Both the position numbers and the translations under genes were made by a program. DNA of 64,000 bases, from the NCBI RefSeq assembly GCF_000696575.1, contig NZ_JMSQ01000015.1, forward strand, positions 95,544 through 159,543, read 5' to 3'. This document shows positions 18,864-31,163 of this stretch, one piece after another. The DNA is from Siccibacter colletis. Its GTDB lineage: Bacteria; Pseudomonadota; Gammaproteobacteria; Enterobacterales; Enterobacteriaceae. Numbering within the stretch: position 1 is the first letter of the stretch; each line of letters starts with the position of its first letter. Below the pieces are notes generated by a model. That model worked only from the letters and a program-made list of their open reading frames with translations. It ran no database searches and was not told the DNA's origin.

Positions 18864-18948
18864 AATGTTTCATCCGAAGCTCGCAGCATCTGTGTGATAA
18901 CGGCGACAGATGACAGCGATATATGTCATACAAAAGGGGCTGGATCAT

Positions 18949-18971
18949 AAAAAAACCCGCCGGAGCGGGTC
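18949..18971 (-). terminator. Terminator after prs
   Basis: On the minus strand, stem ACCCGC/GCGGGT with a TCCG loop followed by seven T, directly after the prs stop. Confidence 0.85.
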
Positions 18972-18987
18972 TTTAAGCGAAGTCCGA

Positions 18988-20928
<1,941 letters not shown>

Positions 20929-20932
<4 letters not shown>

Positions 20933-21552
20933 TTAACGTTCCAGTTATCCATCTTCAGCTTGATGCGCTGGTCGCCCTGGCGCAGTTCCATGTTGGATGG
21001 CAGGGCCGGCTTAACCTGGGTGTTGTAGTCGCTGTAGGTCACCTTCCAGTCTTTACCGCCCTGGGTGTAGTTCACTTCGCTCAGGCGATAGTTACTATCG
21101 AGCTTGTAATCCGTGGCATCGCCCGGCAGACCCAGCATCCACTGGCGCAGGCTGTTGATCGGGATCGGCATACCGGTCAGCTTGCCGATCATCTCTTCGG
21201 CGTCGGTAGCGGTATAGCGCTGGCCTTTGTTGTCCACCAGCTGTACGTGGCCCGGCGCGGCATCTAGCTGCAGTTCGGTGCTGCCCAACGGGTTGGTCAG
21301 CAGCAGACGGTAGCGCTCCGGCGAGGTTTGCTGCCAGTTGAAGCGGGCATACACCTTTTGCTTGTCAGAAAGATAAGCGAAAGCGCCGCGGGTATCGTAC
21401 TGGGAAATGCGCGCCACCTCAGCCTGGTGCTGACGCCACTGCGGGCTGTCCGGACTCTGACCTGGCCCTTTCGGCGCAGTGGTGGTACAGGCGGTAAGCA
21501 CAAGTGCTGCCAGCGGCAACAGGCGGAGCAGTCGGGTATCAGCAATGGTCAT
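20929..21552 (-). CDS. lolB: Outer-membrane lipoprotein receptor LolB
   Basis: 207 residues as in E. coli. Signal with lipobox LTAC (Cys21) after [18 protein letters not shown], then conserved [43 protein letters not shown]. It accepts lipoproteins from LolA and inserts them into the outer membrane. I start at 21552; an upstream in-frame ATG (21597) adds 15 residues without signal character. It is divergent from hemA with about 200 bp between the starts. Confidence 0.96.
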
Positions 21553-21752
21553 AATGACAGCAAATCCTTGAAATACGTTGCGGTTGTAACCTTTCATGCT
21601 AGCGTCCGGCCGGGCGGGCGTCTATGTTCTCATTGTCCTAAATCATTAAATTAACGATTACTCCAAAAGGGGTGATTACCTTTTATTGACGCAACGCATC
21701 CTGTATGATGCCCCGGTCTAACCTTATCAACGCTGGTACTATTCCCGCTCAC

Positions 21753-23009
21753 ATGACTCTTTTAGCACTCGGTATCAACCACAAAACGGCTCCTGTCGCA
21801 CTGCGAGAACGCGTGACGTTTTCGCCGGACACGCTCGACCAGGCGCTGGAAAGCCTGCAGGCGCTGCCGATGGTGCAGGGTGGGGTCGTGCTGTCGACCT
21901 GTAACCGCACCGAGCTGTATCTGAGCGTTGAAGAGCAGGATAATCTCCATGACCAGCTGGTGCGCTGGCTGTGCGATTATCACAATCTTGATGAAGAAGA
22001 TGTGCGCAACAGCCTGTACTGGCATCACGATAACGACGCCGTCAGCCACCTGATGCGCGTTGCCAGCGGTCTGGATTCCCTGGTGCTCGGTGAGCCGCAG
22101 ATTTTGGGCCAGGTTAAAAAAGCCTACGCCGACTCCCAGCGCGGCCACAGCGGTGCCAGCGAGCTGGAGCGCATGTTCCAGAAGTCATTCTCCGTCGCCA
22201 AGCGCGTGCGCACCGAAACCGACATCGGGGCCAGCGCGGTTTCGGTGGCCTTTGCCGCCTGCACCCTGGCGCGCCAGATTTTCGAATCGCTCTCTACCGT
22301 CACGGTGCTGCTGGTCGGGGCCGGTGAAACCATTGAGTTGGCTGCCCGCCACCTGCGCGAGCACAACGTCAAGCGTATGATCATCGCCAACCGCACCCGC
22401 GAGCGCGCTCAGCGTCTGGCGGATGAAGTGGGGGCCGACGTGATTGGCCTGGGCGAGATCGACGAGCATCTGAAAGACGCCGACATTATTATCAGTTCCA
22501 CCGCCAGCCCGCTGCCGATCATCGGTAAAGGCATGGTGGAACGCGCCCTGAAAGCGCGCCGCAACCAGCCCATGCTGATGGTGGATATCGCCGTGCCGCG
22601 CGACGTTGAGCCGGAAGTCGGCAAGCTGACCAGCGCCTATCTCTACAGCGTCGATGACCTGCAGGCGATCATTTCCCATAACCTTGCCCAGCGCAAAGCC
22701 GCCGCGATTCAGGCGGAAACCATTGTTGCGCAGGAAGCGAGCGAGTTTATGGCCTGGGTTCGCGCCCAGAGCGCCACCGACACCATTCGCGAGTATCGCA
22801 GCCACGCGAACCTGGTGCAGGAAGAATTAACAGCCAAAGCGCTGGCCGCTCTGCAACAGGGCGGCGACGCGCAAGCCATTATGCAGGATCTGGCGCGTAA
22901 ACTGACCAATCGCCTGATCCATGCCCCAACCAAAGCGCTGCAGCAAGCCGCCCGCGACGGCGACGACGAACGCCTGCACATTCTGCGTAACAGCCTCGGG
23001 CTGGATTAG
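21753..23009 (+). CDS. hemA: Glutamyl-tRNA reductase
   Basis: 418 residues as in E. coli HemA. First committed step of tetrapyrrole synthesis: reduces Glu-tRNA to glutamate-1-semialdehyde with NADPH. Nucleophile Cys50 in [15 protein letters not shown]-binding [17 protein letters not shown], dimerisation helices at the end. The N-terminus [14 protein letters not shown] matches E. coli, where it mediates haem-controlled proteolysis. It heads hemA-prfA-prmC-sirB2-sirB1-kdsA. It also supplies haem precursor for the siroheme and haem enzymes encoded in this window. Confidence 0.97.
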   Translation: MTLLALGINHKTAPVALRERVTFSPDTLDQALESLQALPMVQGGVVLSTCNRTELYLSVEEQDNLHDQLVRWLCDYHNLDEEDVRNSLYWHHDNDAVSHLMRVASGLDSLVLGEPQILGQVKKAYADSQRGHSGASELERMFQKSFSVAKRVRTETDIGASAVSVAFAACTLARQIFESLSTVTVLLVGAGETIELAARHLREHNVKRMIIANRTRERAQRLADEVGADVIGLGEIDEHLKDADIIISSTASPLPIIGKGMVERALKARRNQPMLMVDIAVPRDVEPEVGKLTSAYLYSVDDLQAIISHNLAQRKAAAIQAETIVAQEASEFMAWVRAQSATDTIREYRSHANLVQEELTAKALAALQQGGDAQAIMQDLARKLTNRLIHAPTKALQQAARDGDDERLHILRNSLGLD

Positions 23010-23053
23010 CACTTTCCCACTTTCATACTAATAACAAGGGTGATTTACCGCCT

Positions 23054-24136
23054 ATGAAGCCTTCTATCGTTGCCAAACTGGAAGCCTTGCAGGAACGCCA
23101 TGAAGAAGTTCAGGCGTTGCTGGGCGATGCCGCCACGATTGCCGATCAGGATCGTTTCCGCTCGCTCTCTCGCGAGTACGCGCAGCTGAGCGACGTATCG
23201 GCCTGCTTCCTGCAGTGGCGTCAGAGCCAGGAAGACATCGACACTGCGCAGATGCTGCTGGACGATCCGGAAATGCGCGACATGGCGCAGGAAGAGCTGC
23301 GCGATGCGAAAGCAAAAAGTGAAGCGCTGGAGCAGCAGCTTCAGGTACTGCTGCTGCCGAAAGATCCCGACGACGAGCGTAATGCCTTTATCGAAGTGCG
23401 CGCCGGGACCGGCGGCGACGAGGCGGCGCTGTTTGCTGGCGATCTGTTCCGCATGTACAGCCGTTACGCGGAATCCCGCCGCTGGCGCGTCGAGATTATG
23501 AGCGCCAACGAAGGCGAGCACGGCGGCTATAAAGAAGTTATTGCCAAAATCAGCGGCGAAGGCGTTTATGGCCGACTGAAGTTTGAATCCGGCGGCCACC
23601 GCGTGCAGCGCGTGCCGGCGACCGAATCTCAAGGCCGCATCCACACCTCCGCCTGCACCGTGGCGCTGATGCCGGAGCTGCCGGAAGCCGAGCTGCCGGA
23701 TATTAACCCGGCGGACCTGCGTATTGACACCTTCCGCTCCTCGGGCGCGGGTGGGCAGCACGTTAACACCACCGACTCCGCGATCCGTATTACCCACCTG
23801 CCGACCGGCATCGTGGTGGAGTGTCAGGATGAGCGCTCCCAGCACAAAAACAAAGCCAAAGCGCTGGCGGTACTCGGGGCGCGCATTCGCGCCGCTGAAG
23901 TGGCAAAGCGTCAGCAGGAAGAGGCGTCTACCCGTCGTAATCTGCTGGGCAGCGGCGATCGCAGCGATCGCAACCGCACCTACAACTTCCCGCAGGGGCG
24001 CGTTACCGACCACCGCATCAACCTGACGCTCTACCGTCTGGATGAAGTGATGGAAGGCAAGCTGGATGCGCTGATTGAGCCGATTGTGCAGGAGCATCAG
24101 GCAGACCTGCTGGCAGCGCTGTCTGACCAGGAATAA
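23054..24136 (+). CDS. prfA: Peptide chain release factor 1
   Basis: 360 residues, the E. coli RF1 length. The stop-recognition tripeptide PAT ([11 protein letters not shown]) and the peptidyl-hydrolysis motif GGQ ([14 protein letters not shown]) are present. It terminates translation at UAA and UAG. The stop codon overlaps the prmC start (TAATG). prmC methylates the GGQ glutamine, so enzyme and target are coupled. Confidence 0.98.
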   Translation: MKPSIVAKLEALQERHEEVQALLGDAATIADQDRFRSLSREYAQLSDVSACFLQWRQSQEDIDTAQMLLDDPEMRDMAQEELRDAKAKSEALEQQLQVLLLPKDPDDERNAFIEVRAGTGGDEAALFAGDLFRMYSRYAESRRWRVEIMSANEGEHGGYKEVIAKISGEGVYGRLKFESGGHRVQRVPATESQGRIHTSACTVALMPELPEAELPDINPADLRIDTFRSSGAGGQHVNTTDSAIRITHLPTGIVVECQDERSQHKNKAKALAVLGARIRAAEVAKRQQEEASTRRNLLGSGDRSDRNRTYNFPQGRVTDHRINLTLYRLDEVMEGKLDALIEPIVQEHQADLLAALSDQE

Positions 24137-24981
24137 TGGACTACCAACGCTGGCTACAGTCCGCGGTCGCGGCGCTGGCGGGCGGTGAAAGCCCGAAGCG
24201 CGATGCCGAAATTTTGCTGGGATTCGTTACCGGCAGGGCGCGCACCTTTATTCTCGCTTTCGGGGAAACCGAACTCGACGCCGACCAGCTGACGCAGCTC
24301 AATGCGCTGCTGGTGCGGCGCGTTACCGGTGAACCGGTGGCGCACCTGACCGGCATGCGCGAGTTCTGGTCACTGCCGCTGTTCGTCTCGCCCGTAACCT
24401 TGATCCCCCGTCCCGATACCGAATGTCTGGTTGAGCAGGCGCTGGCGCGTCTGCCCGCTACGCCTTGCCGTATTCTTGATGCTGGCACCGGCACCGGAGC
24501 GATTGCGCTGGCGCTGGCCTCGGAACGCCCTGACTGCGCCATTACCGGCGTGGATCGCATTCCGGAGGCGGTGGCGCTCGCGCAGCGCAACGCGGAAAAC
24601 CTGCACATTGCCAATGCCACCTTTTTGCAAAGTGACTGGTTTAGCGCACTTTTTTCACAGCGATTTGATATGATCGTCAGCAATCCGCCCTATATCGACG
24701 CGCAGGATCCCCATCTGCAACAGGGCGACGTGCGCTTTGAGCCGCTCAGCGCGCTGGTGGCGGAGGACGACGGGCTGGCGGATCTGGCGCGGCTGGTAGA
24801 CGAAGCGCGCGCCATGCTCACCTCCGGCGGCTGGCTGCTGCTGGAGCACGGCTGGCAGCAGGGCGCGGCGGTGCGGCAGCTGCTTAACGATGCCGGATAC
24901 CATGAAGTAGTCACCTGCCGGGATTACGGCGGGAATGAGCGTCTGAGCGCGGGGCGCCGGGCCGATCAACAGGGAGTCTGA
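24136..24981 (+). CDS. prmC: Release factor glutamine methyltransferase
   Basis: 281 residues (E. coli 277). SAM-binding motif ILDAGTGTGAIALALA and catalytic NPPY (IVSNPPYIDA, about residue 183). It methylates the GGQ glutamine of RF1 and RF2. An N-terminal helical release-factor-binding domain precedes the Rossmann domain. The start overlaps the prfA stop by one base. Confidence 0.97.
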   Translation: MDYQRWLQSAVAALAGGESPKRDAEILLGFVTGRARTFILAFGETELDADQLTQLNALLVRRVTGEPVAHLTGMREFWSLPLFVSPVTLIPRPDTECLVEQALARLPATPCRILDAGTGTGAIALALASERPDCAITGVDRIPEAVALAQRNAENLHIANATFLQSDWFSALFSQRFDMIVSNPPYIDAQDPHLQQGDVRFEPLSALVAEDDGLADLARLVDEARAMLTSGGWLLLEHGWQQGAAVRQLLNDAGYHEVVTCRDYGGNERLSAGRRADQQGV

Positions 24982-24984
24982 GTG

Positions 24985-25374
24985 ATGTCGACGTTTTTGG
25001 CCGTAAAATATCTGCATATCGCCACGGTGGCGATCTCCATCAGCCTGTTCGTGTTGCGTTACTGGTGGCAGTACCGCGACTCGCCGCTGCGCTTACAGCG
25101 CTGGGTGCGCATCGCGCCGCACCTCAATGACACCATCCTGCTTCTCACCGGCGTGGTGCTGGTCATCTGGACCCGCTACTACCCGCTCACTGCGCACGGC
25201 GCATGGCTGACGGAGAAGCTATTTGGCGTTATCATCTACATCGTTTTAGGTTTTATTGCACTTGGCAAAGGCAAACGCCGCCAGCAGACGCGCTGGTTTG
25301 CCTTCCTGCTGGCGCTGGTGGTGCTCTATATCATCCTTAAACTCGCCATCACGCAAATACCGTTACTGGGGTAA
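24985..25374 (+). CDS. sirB2: SirB2-family membrane protein
   Basis: 129 residues with four hydrophobic segments (YLHIATVAISISLFVL, DTILLLTGVVLVIW, LFGVIIYIVLGFIAL, WFAFLLALVVLYIIL), an SirB family inner-membrane protein of unknown function. The frame opens with GTG at 24982; ATG 24985 has AGGGAG 8 nt upstream and is preferred. It lies directly after prmC and before sirB1, the conserved position. Confidence 0.9.
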   Translation: MSTFLAVKYLHIATVAISISLFVLRYWWQYRDSPLRLQRWVRIAPHLNDTILLLTGVVLVIWTRYYPLTAHGAWLTEKLFGVIIYIVLGFIALGKGKRRQQTRWFAFLLALVVLYIILKLAITQIPLLG

Positions 25375-25377
25375 GTA

Positions 25378-26187
25378 ATGAAGTCGTTAGCTGATTTCGA
25401 ATTCAATCAAGCACCGCTCTGCGAGGGCATGATCCTGATTTCACAGCTTGTCAGGGAGGATTTTCCGTCCCATGAGGTCTTTGACGAGCTGGAGAAGCTG
25501 GTGAAGCTCGCGCGGGAAGAGATCTGCGAAGGGCAGCATCAGGACCTGCAGCTCGAAAAACTGCTGTCGCTGTTTTACGGCGCCTGGGGCTTCAAGGATG
25601 CCCGGGGCGTGTACCGCCTCTCCGACGCGCTGTGGCTCGATCAGGTGCTGAAAAACCGTCAGGGCAGCGCGGTGTCGCTGGGCGCTATTTTATTGTGGAT
25701 TGCCGGGCGGCTGGAGATCCCGCTGATGCCGGTGATTTTCCCCACCCAGATGATCCTGCGCGCCGACTGGATGGACGGTGAGATGTGGCTGATCAACCCG
25801 TTCAACGGCGATACGCTGGACGAGCACACGCTGGAAGTGTGGCTGCGCGGTAACATCAACCCGGTCGCCCAGCTGTACGATGAAGATCTCGACGAAGCAG
25901 AAAACGCGGAAGTGATCCGCAAAATGCTCGACACGCTTAAATCCGCGCTGATGGAAGAGCGGCAGATGGAGCTGGCCCTGCGCGCCAGCGAAGCGCTGCT
26001 GCAGTTTAACCCGGAAGACCCGTATGAAATCCGCGACCGCGGGCTGATTTATGCCCAGCTCGAATGCGAGCATGTGGCGATTAACGATCTGAACTATTTT
26101 ATTGAGCAGTGCCCGGAAGACCCGATCAGCGAGATGATTCGGGCGCAGATCACCACCATTGCGAATAAGTCCGTCACGCTCCATTAA
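25378..26187 (+). CDS. sirB1: SirB1-family protein with transglutaminase-like and TPR regions
   Basis: 269 residues. An N-terminal transglutaminase-like fold region (SVSLGAILLWIAGRLEIPLMPVIFP, with the usual catalytic residues not evident) and a C-terminal helical tetratricopeptide-like part (ALRASEALLQFNPEDPYEIRDRGL). Known as YchA in E. coli; a soluble protein without an established activity. It lies three bases after sirB2 and 30 bp before kdsA in the hemA operon. Confidence 0.92.
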   Translation: MKSLADFEFNQAPLCEGMILISQLVREDFPSHEVFDELEKLVKLAREEICEGQHQDLQLEKLLSLFYGAWGFKDARGVYRLSDALWLDQVLKNRQGSAVSLGAILLWIAGRLEIPLMPVIFPTQMILRADWMDGEMWLINPFNGDTLDEHTLEVWLRGNINPVAQLYDEDLDEAENAEVIRKMLDTLKSALMEERQMELALRASEALLQFNPEDPYEIRDRGLIYAQLECEHVAINDLNYFIEQCPEDPISEMIRAQITTIANKSVTLH

Positions 26188-27072
<885 letters not shown>

Positions 27073-27073
27073 T

Positions 27074-27102
27074 AAAAAACCCCGCTGCGGCGGGGTTTTT
27101 TT
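27074..27102 (+). terminator. Terminator after kdsA
   Basis: Stem AACCCCGC/GCGGGGTT with A tract before and T tract after, so it can work in both directions for the convergent kdsA and chaA genes. Confidence 0.9.
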
Positions 27103-27122
27103 ATGGCATCAGGAAATGGCCG

Positions 27123-28217
27123 TCAGGCGAAAATTGTCATCAGATAAGCAATAAACAGTGCCAGATGTGCCGCCCCGTTCAGCACGTTAGTGCGTCCGGT
27201 GGAGAACGAGATGTGGCACAGCAGCAGCGAGGCCAGCATCACAATCATCTCCGGCGCGCCGAGCGCAAAGATAAGCTCGTTGCCGGTGATCATCGCAATC
27301 AGCGTAACCGCCGGAACGGTGAGGGAGATCGTCGCCAGCACCGAACCGAAAAACAGGTTCATTGCGCGCTGCACCTGGTTGTTCAGTACCGCCCGTAGCG
27401 CGCCAAGCCCTTCCGGGGAAAGAATTAACAGCGCCACCAGGAAACCGGTGAAGGAGACCGGCGCATTCGCCCAGCCCAGCAGCGACTCCAGCGGATTCGC
27501 ATTCATCTTAGTCACGGTGATCACCGCAATCAGATGCACCACCAGCCACGCCGAGTGCCAGAGGTTGCTGTGCGCCGACGGCTTGCCGTGATGCGGGTCG
27601 TCGCCCTCGTCCTCATGCTCATACACAAACAGGCTCTGATGGGTGCGGGTCTGGATCAGCAGGAACACGCCGTACATCACCGCGGAAATGAGCGCTACCA
27701 GCAGCGCCTGGCCCATAGAGAAATTGCCGCCCGGCAGCGCCATCGGGAACACCAGCACAATAATCGCCAGCGGGAACAGGGCAATCAGGTACTGCTTGAT
27801 GCCGAACAGGTTCATGTACTGGGTCGCAAACTTACGCCCGCCGAGCAGCAGGGCGAAGCCTACCAGACCGCCGGTGACGATCATGATGATGGAGTAGAGG
27901 GTGTCGCGCATCAGCGTCGGCGCGGCGTCGCCGGTCGCCATCAGTGCGGAAATGAGGCTGACCTCAAGAATAACCACGGAAAGGCTTAAGATCAGGGAGC
28001 CGTAAGGCTCACCCAGACGATGCGCCAGCACGTCGGCATGGCGCACCACGCTGAAGGCGCTGCTCAAAATCGCCACCAGCGCCAGAATATTAATCCCGAT
28101 CACCACTGGCAGTGACTGGCTGGAACCCCACAGCGCCAGCACCACCAGTGCCAGAACCGGGAAGAGGAGAGTGGTCTCCTTATGGCGGGTTTTCACCGCC
28201 TCGTGTGTTGTTGGCAT
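27123..28217 (-). CDS. chaA: Sodium-potassium/calcium:proton antiporter ChaA
   Basis: 364 residues (E. coli 366) of the CaCA superfamily. Two homologous halves each carry an alpha-repeat with acidic motif (SVVILEVSLISALMA in the first, LLILSPEGLGALRAVLNN in the second), joined by an acidic/His-rich cytosolic loop (YEHEDEGDDPHHGK). It exports Na+, K+ or Ca2+ for protons at high pH. It is divergent from chaB across 272 bp that are markedly AT-rich near 28370-28420. Confidence 0.95.
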   Translation of the reverse strand: MPTTHEAVKTRHKETTLLFPVLALVVLALWGSSQSLPVVIGINILALVAILSSAFSVVRHADVLAHRLGEPYGSLILSLSVVILEVSLISALMATGDAAPTLMRDTLYSIIMIVTGGLVGFALLLGGRKFATQYMNLFGIKQYLIALFPLAIIVLVFPMALPGGNFSMGQALLVALISAVMYGVFLLIQTRTHQSLFVYEHEDEGDDPHHGKPSAHSNLWHSAWLVVHLIAVITVTKMNANPLESLLGWANAPVSFTGFLVALLILSPEGLGALRAVLNNQVQRAMNLFFGSVLATISLTVPAVTLIAMITGNELIFALGAPEMIVMLASLLLCHISFSTGRTNVLNGAAHLALFIAYLMTIFA

Positions 28218-28489
28218 CCTGTTTCTCCATATGCGCAGGTTTCAATCAGTATAGTCAGTCCTGTAAACCCCTTTACAATAGCAAACTGACACATTTTACC
28301 CGTTAATATTTACAGATTTTTACGGGTTACGTTTGGTTTTCGTTTAAAGGGCGCATAATGGTCAGTATTAGTGAAATTAATATTATAAATCATCATATTA
28401 AAATAATATTCCAGTCATAAATCACTTGCGTTGGCGGGGCGTTGCTTCCTGTACCACACTTAACCTTTACCCCACAAAAGGAGGCTGTC

Positions 28490-28720
28490 ATGCCCTATAA
28501 ATCGAAAAGCGACCTGCCGGACAATGTCACTCACGTTCTGCCTGCCCATGCCCAGGAAATTTATAAAGAAGCGTTTAACAGCGCCTGGGACCAGTATAAA
28601 GACGAAGAGGACCGCCGTGGTGACGCGAGCCGGGAAGAGACCGCCCATCGCGTCGCCTGGGCGGCGGTAAAGCATGACTATGAAAAAGGCGACGACGACA
28701 AGTGGCATAAAAAGAAATAG
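28490..28720 (+). CDS. chaB: Putative cation transport regulator ChaB
   Basis: 76 residues, matching E. coli ChaB in length and sequence (MPYKSKSDLPDNVTHVLP, AQEIYKEAFNSAWDQYKD, ahead of a Lys-rich end). A small soluble protein whose proposed link to ChaA is weak. AAGGAGG just before the ATG fixes the start; the open frame upstream is not used. Confidence 0.93.
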   Translation: MPYKSKSDLPDNVTHVLPAHAQEIYKEAFNSAWDQYKDEEDRRGDASREETAHRVAWAAVKHDYEKGDDDKWHKKK

Positions 28721-28838
28721 ACAGTGAAACGGGCGGTAATCGTCCGTTATGCAGCCATTGCAAAATGTGATGATAAAAAGTGCTAACGGAGGGGGGCGGT
28801 CTTATTGCCAGCGCCCCGTTAATTGCATAAGGTCATCA

Positions 28839-28861
28839 GATACCGCGCAGTGTGCGGTATC
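28839..28861. other. Hairpin between chaB and chaC
   Basis: Inverted repeat GATACCGC/GCGGTATC with a 7-nt loop and no T tract, in the 199-bp chaB-chaC spacer. It could be an mRNA structure or a protein site; the role is unknown. Confidence 0.4.
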
Positions 28862-28919
28862 TCAGCCTGGAAGGCGCATTACGGTAATTGCAGGGAAGCC
28901 GCAGTGGCGGAGGTGTAAA

Positions 28920-29579
28920 ATGTTAACGCGTGATTTTTTAATGAAGGCCGACTGTAAAACGGCATTTGGTGCCATCGAAGAGTCCCTGCTCTGGTCATCC
29001 GAGCAGCGCGCAGCGTCAATGAGCGCCACCCTGGCCTGTCGCCCTGACAGCTCTCCGGTCTGGATATTCGGTTACGGCTCGCTGATGTGGAACCCGGCGC
29101 TGGAGTTCGACGATTCCTGCACCGCCACGCTGGTGGGCTGGCACCGCGCGTTCTGTTTACGTCTCACCGCCGGACGCGGTACTGCCTGCAAGCCCGGGCG
29201 CATGCTGGCGCTGAAAGAGGGCGGGCGCACCACCGGCATCGCCTACCGCATCCCGGAAAGCGCGCTGGAGGATGAACTGACGCTGCTGTGGAAGCGGGAG
29301 ATGATCACCGGCTGCTATCTTCCTACCTGGTGCAGGCTGGAACTCGACGATGGCCGCACGGTGAACGCCCTGGTGTTCATCATGGACCCGCGTCATCCGC
29401 AGTATGAAGCCGATACCCGCGCCCAGGTTATCGCTCCGCTGATCGCCGCGGCGAGCGGGCCGCTCGGCACCAACGCCCAGTATCTGTTTTCGCTCGACAC
29501 CGCGCTCAGGCAGCTTGGCATGCAGGATGCCTCGCTGGACGATCTCATCGGCCACGTGCGGGCATTGCACCAGGCGTAA
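28920..29579 (+). CDS. chaC: Glutathione-specific gamma-glutamylcyclotransferase
   Basis: 219 residues. ChaC family: substrate loop VWIFGYGSLMWNP, then GWHRAFCLRLTAGRGT and the KREMITGCYLPTWC region. It degrades glutathione to 5-oxoproline and Cys-Gly in the cytosol. The start at 28920 has GGAGG upstream and matches E. coli (MLTRDFLMKADCKTAFGAI); the longer frame to 28749 is spacer. The C-terminus is about 12 residues shorter than the E. coli protein. Confidence 0.94.
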   Translation: MLTRDFLMKADCKTAFGAIEESLLWSSEQRAASMSATLACRPDSSPVWIFGYGSLMWNPALEFDDSCTATLVGWHRAFCLRLTAGRGTACKPGRMLALKEGGRTTGIAYRIPESALEDELTLLWKREMITGCYLPTWCRLELDDGRTVNALVFIMDPRHPQYEADTRAQVIAPLIAAASGPLGTNAQYLFSLDTALRQLGMQDASLDDLIGHVRALHQA

Positions 29580-29591
29580 TCTCGCCTGCCA

Positions 29592-29614
29592 GCCCTCTCT
29601 GTCACGGAGAGGGC
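29592..29614 (+). terminator. Hairpin after chaC
   Basis: 8-bp stem GCCCTCTC/GAGAGGGC with a 7-nt loop, 12 bp past the chaC stop, without a clear T tract. It separates chaC from the nasR promoter region. Confidence 0.45.
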
Positions 29615-29740
29615 GTCCGGCACTGCACCCGAAATGCCCTGCCCAAAACACGATCTTCCCGCAGCGTATCACTCATAATTAGCCTGCCCGGCACGCCTTT
29701 TGCTTGTCTGTAGCTCTGATCCCTACTGAGCGACCCGACG

Positions 29741-30940
29741 ATGACCAATACGGCACCCCCGATGACCGACGCGCTGGCCTGGTTTCATGCTGCCCGCCAG
29801 CGGCAACGCGCCACGCTGCATCAGCTGCGCCTTGTCGCAGAGTGGTCCGGACAGATAAGCCACCTGGTGCACATGCTGCAGCGCGAGCGCGGAGCGTCCA
29901 ACGTCTGGCTCTGCTCCGGCGGAACGCTCTACCAGCAGGAGCGCCGCCTTTGTGCCGAGCTGACCGAAACCCGGCGTCAGGCATTTCTCATGCTGCTGAA
30001 TGACGATACGCCGCCGTTCAGCAGCGTGCTTTGCACCTCGCTGGCCTGCGCCCTCTGGTATCTCGACACGCTGCCCGCGCTGCGTGAACGTATTCTGACT
30101 CAGGACATTGCCCCGGCCGCGGCGATGGCTGGCTTCAGCCGTGTGATCCGCCACCTGCTCAATTTCATCGTACAGGCCAACGATACCGTCGATAACCCGC
30201 CGATCGCCCGGCAGCTCACGGCGCTCTACAGCCTGATGCAGGGCAAGGAGCTGGCCGGGCAGGAGCGGGCGCTGGGGGCCATTGGTTTTACCCGGGGCGA
30301 GTTTGACGATGCCCTGCGCCAGCAGCTGGTGGATCGCATTGACGGTCAGCAGCGCTGCTTCGATACCTTCCTGACTCTGACCACGCCGGGCCAGGCCAGC
30401 GCCTTTCAGGCGTACTGTACTGCGTCCCGGGAAACCGAACGGCTGCGGCGTCTTGCCTGTACCCGTTTACCCGGCGGGAACAACCCGGCGGATCTGGCGC
30501 TGCGCTGGTTCGCGTTGCAAACCGAGCGGCTGGACAGCCTGCGCCAGCGGGAAGAAGCCCTGATTGCCGGACTGGTGCGGGAAACGGAAGCCCTGCTGCG
30601 CGATGAATCGCAGGAGGAGAGCTTCGCGCACTGGCTGGAGCAGCACGCCGATGATGAGGTGCAGACCCCGCCGGGCGGCGACCTGATTGCCCTGGTCCGG
30701 GACCAGGCGCGGCAGATTGCGGCGCTGTCGCACCAGCTCGCCTCGCTGGAGGCCACCCTGAGCGAGCGTAAAACCATCGACAAAGCCAAAAGCCTGCTGA
30801 TGCAGCACCGGGGCGTCAGCGAGGAGCAGGCCTGGCAGCAGCTGCGCAAGCTGGCGATGGACCAGAACCGGCGCATGGTGGAGATCGCCACCGCGATGCT
30901 CAGCGTCGGGTCGCTGCTCGACGTACCCCGTAAGGAGTAG
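29741..30940 (+). CDS. nasR: Nitrate/nitrite-responsive antiterminator NasR
   Basis: 399 residues: NIT sensor domain (about 35-300; LVHMLQRERGASNVWL start, all-helical) and C-terminal ANTAR RNA-binding domain (about 335-395; ERKTIDKAKSLLMQHRGVSE). In Klebsiella oxytoca NasR binds nitrate or nitrite and prevents termination in the nasF leader. The gene directly precedes just such a leader (31058-31147). The first ATG is used; a second at 29762 would drop seven residues. The ribosome site is weak. Confidence 0.93.
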   Translation: MTNTAPPMTDALAWFHAARQRQRATLHQLRLVAEWSGQISHLVHMLQRERGASNVWLCSGGTLYQQERRLCAELTETRRQAFLMLLNDDTPPFSSVLCTSLACALWYLDTLPALRERILTQDIAPAAAMAGFSRVIRHLLNFIVQANDTVDNPPIARQLTALYSLMQGKELAGQERALGAIGFTRGEFDDALRQQLVDRIDGQQRCFDTFLTLTTPGQASAFQAYCTASRETERLRRLACTRLPGGNNPADLALRWFALQTERLDSLRQREEALIAGLVRETEALLRDESQEESFAHWLEQHADDEVQTPPGGDLIALVRDQARQIAALSHQLASLEATLSERKTIDKAKSLLMQHRGVSEEQAWQQLRKLAMDQNRRMVEIATAMLSVGSLLDVPRKE

Positions 30941-30941
30941 T

Positions 30942-30980
30942 TGCACAATCAGTGGGCATTTCGTGAACGCTGATAGTGCA
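30942..30980 (+). promoter_or_regulatory. Two NtrC-like enhancer sites for nasF
   Basis: Each has the GCAC-N7-GTGC plan with one mismatch: TGCACAATCAGTGGGCA (30942-30958) and TGAACGCTGATAGTGCA (30964-30980). They are 22 bp apart, two helical turns, and centred about 80-110 bp upstream of the predicted start point, as expected for NtrC activation of a sigma-54 promoter. Confidence 0.65.
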
Positions 30981-31030
30981 CTGAAGGCCTTAGCCCGCCG
31001 TCACCCCGCCATAAACGGCGGCCCGCATTC

Positions 31031-31046
31031 TGGCACAGCCATTGCA
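31031..31046 (+). promoter_or_regulatory. Sigma-54 promoter of the nas operon
   Basis: TGGCACagccaTTGCA matches the -24/-12 consensus (TGGCAC-N5-TTGCA) exactly. Predicted start point near 31058. This makes nitrate assimilation dependent on nitrogen limitation. Confidence 0.9.
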
Positions 31047-31057
31047 TTACCTCTGTA

Positions 31058-31147
31058 CAACATAATTTCTGCGCCTGGCCAACGGCGGTCGGGCGCAGAA
31101 ACGGATAACGGCGTCCTGCGGTGAACTTCACCGCCGGGCGCTTTTTT
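31058..31147 (+). promoter_or_regulatory. nasF leader: NasR-controlled attenuator
   Basis: Two hairpins in the untranslated leader. Hairpin 1 (31067-31100) pairs TTCTGCGCC with GGGCGCAGAA. Hairpin 2 (31110-31140) pairs around GCGGTGAA/TTCACCGC, with outer GCG-CC/GGGCGC, and is followed by TTTTTT, an intrinsic terminator. The arrangement equals the K. oxytoca nasF leader, where ANTAR protein NasR recognises the 5' hairpin and lets polymerase pass the second when nitrate is present. Confidence 0.85.
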
Positions 31148-31163
31148 GTTTTCAGGGGGCTGT

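Noticed and set aside
23045..24097. 350-codon open frame on the minus strand
   Set aside because: Complete antisense of prfA, which is clearly coding; no independent start signal.
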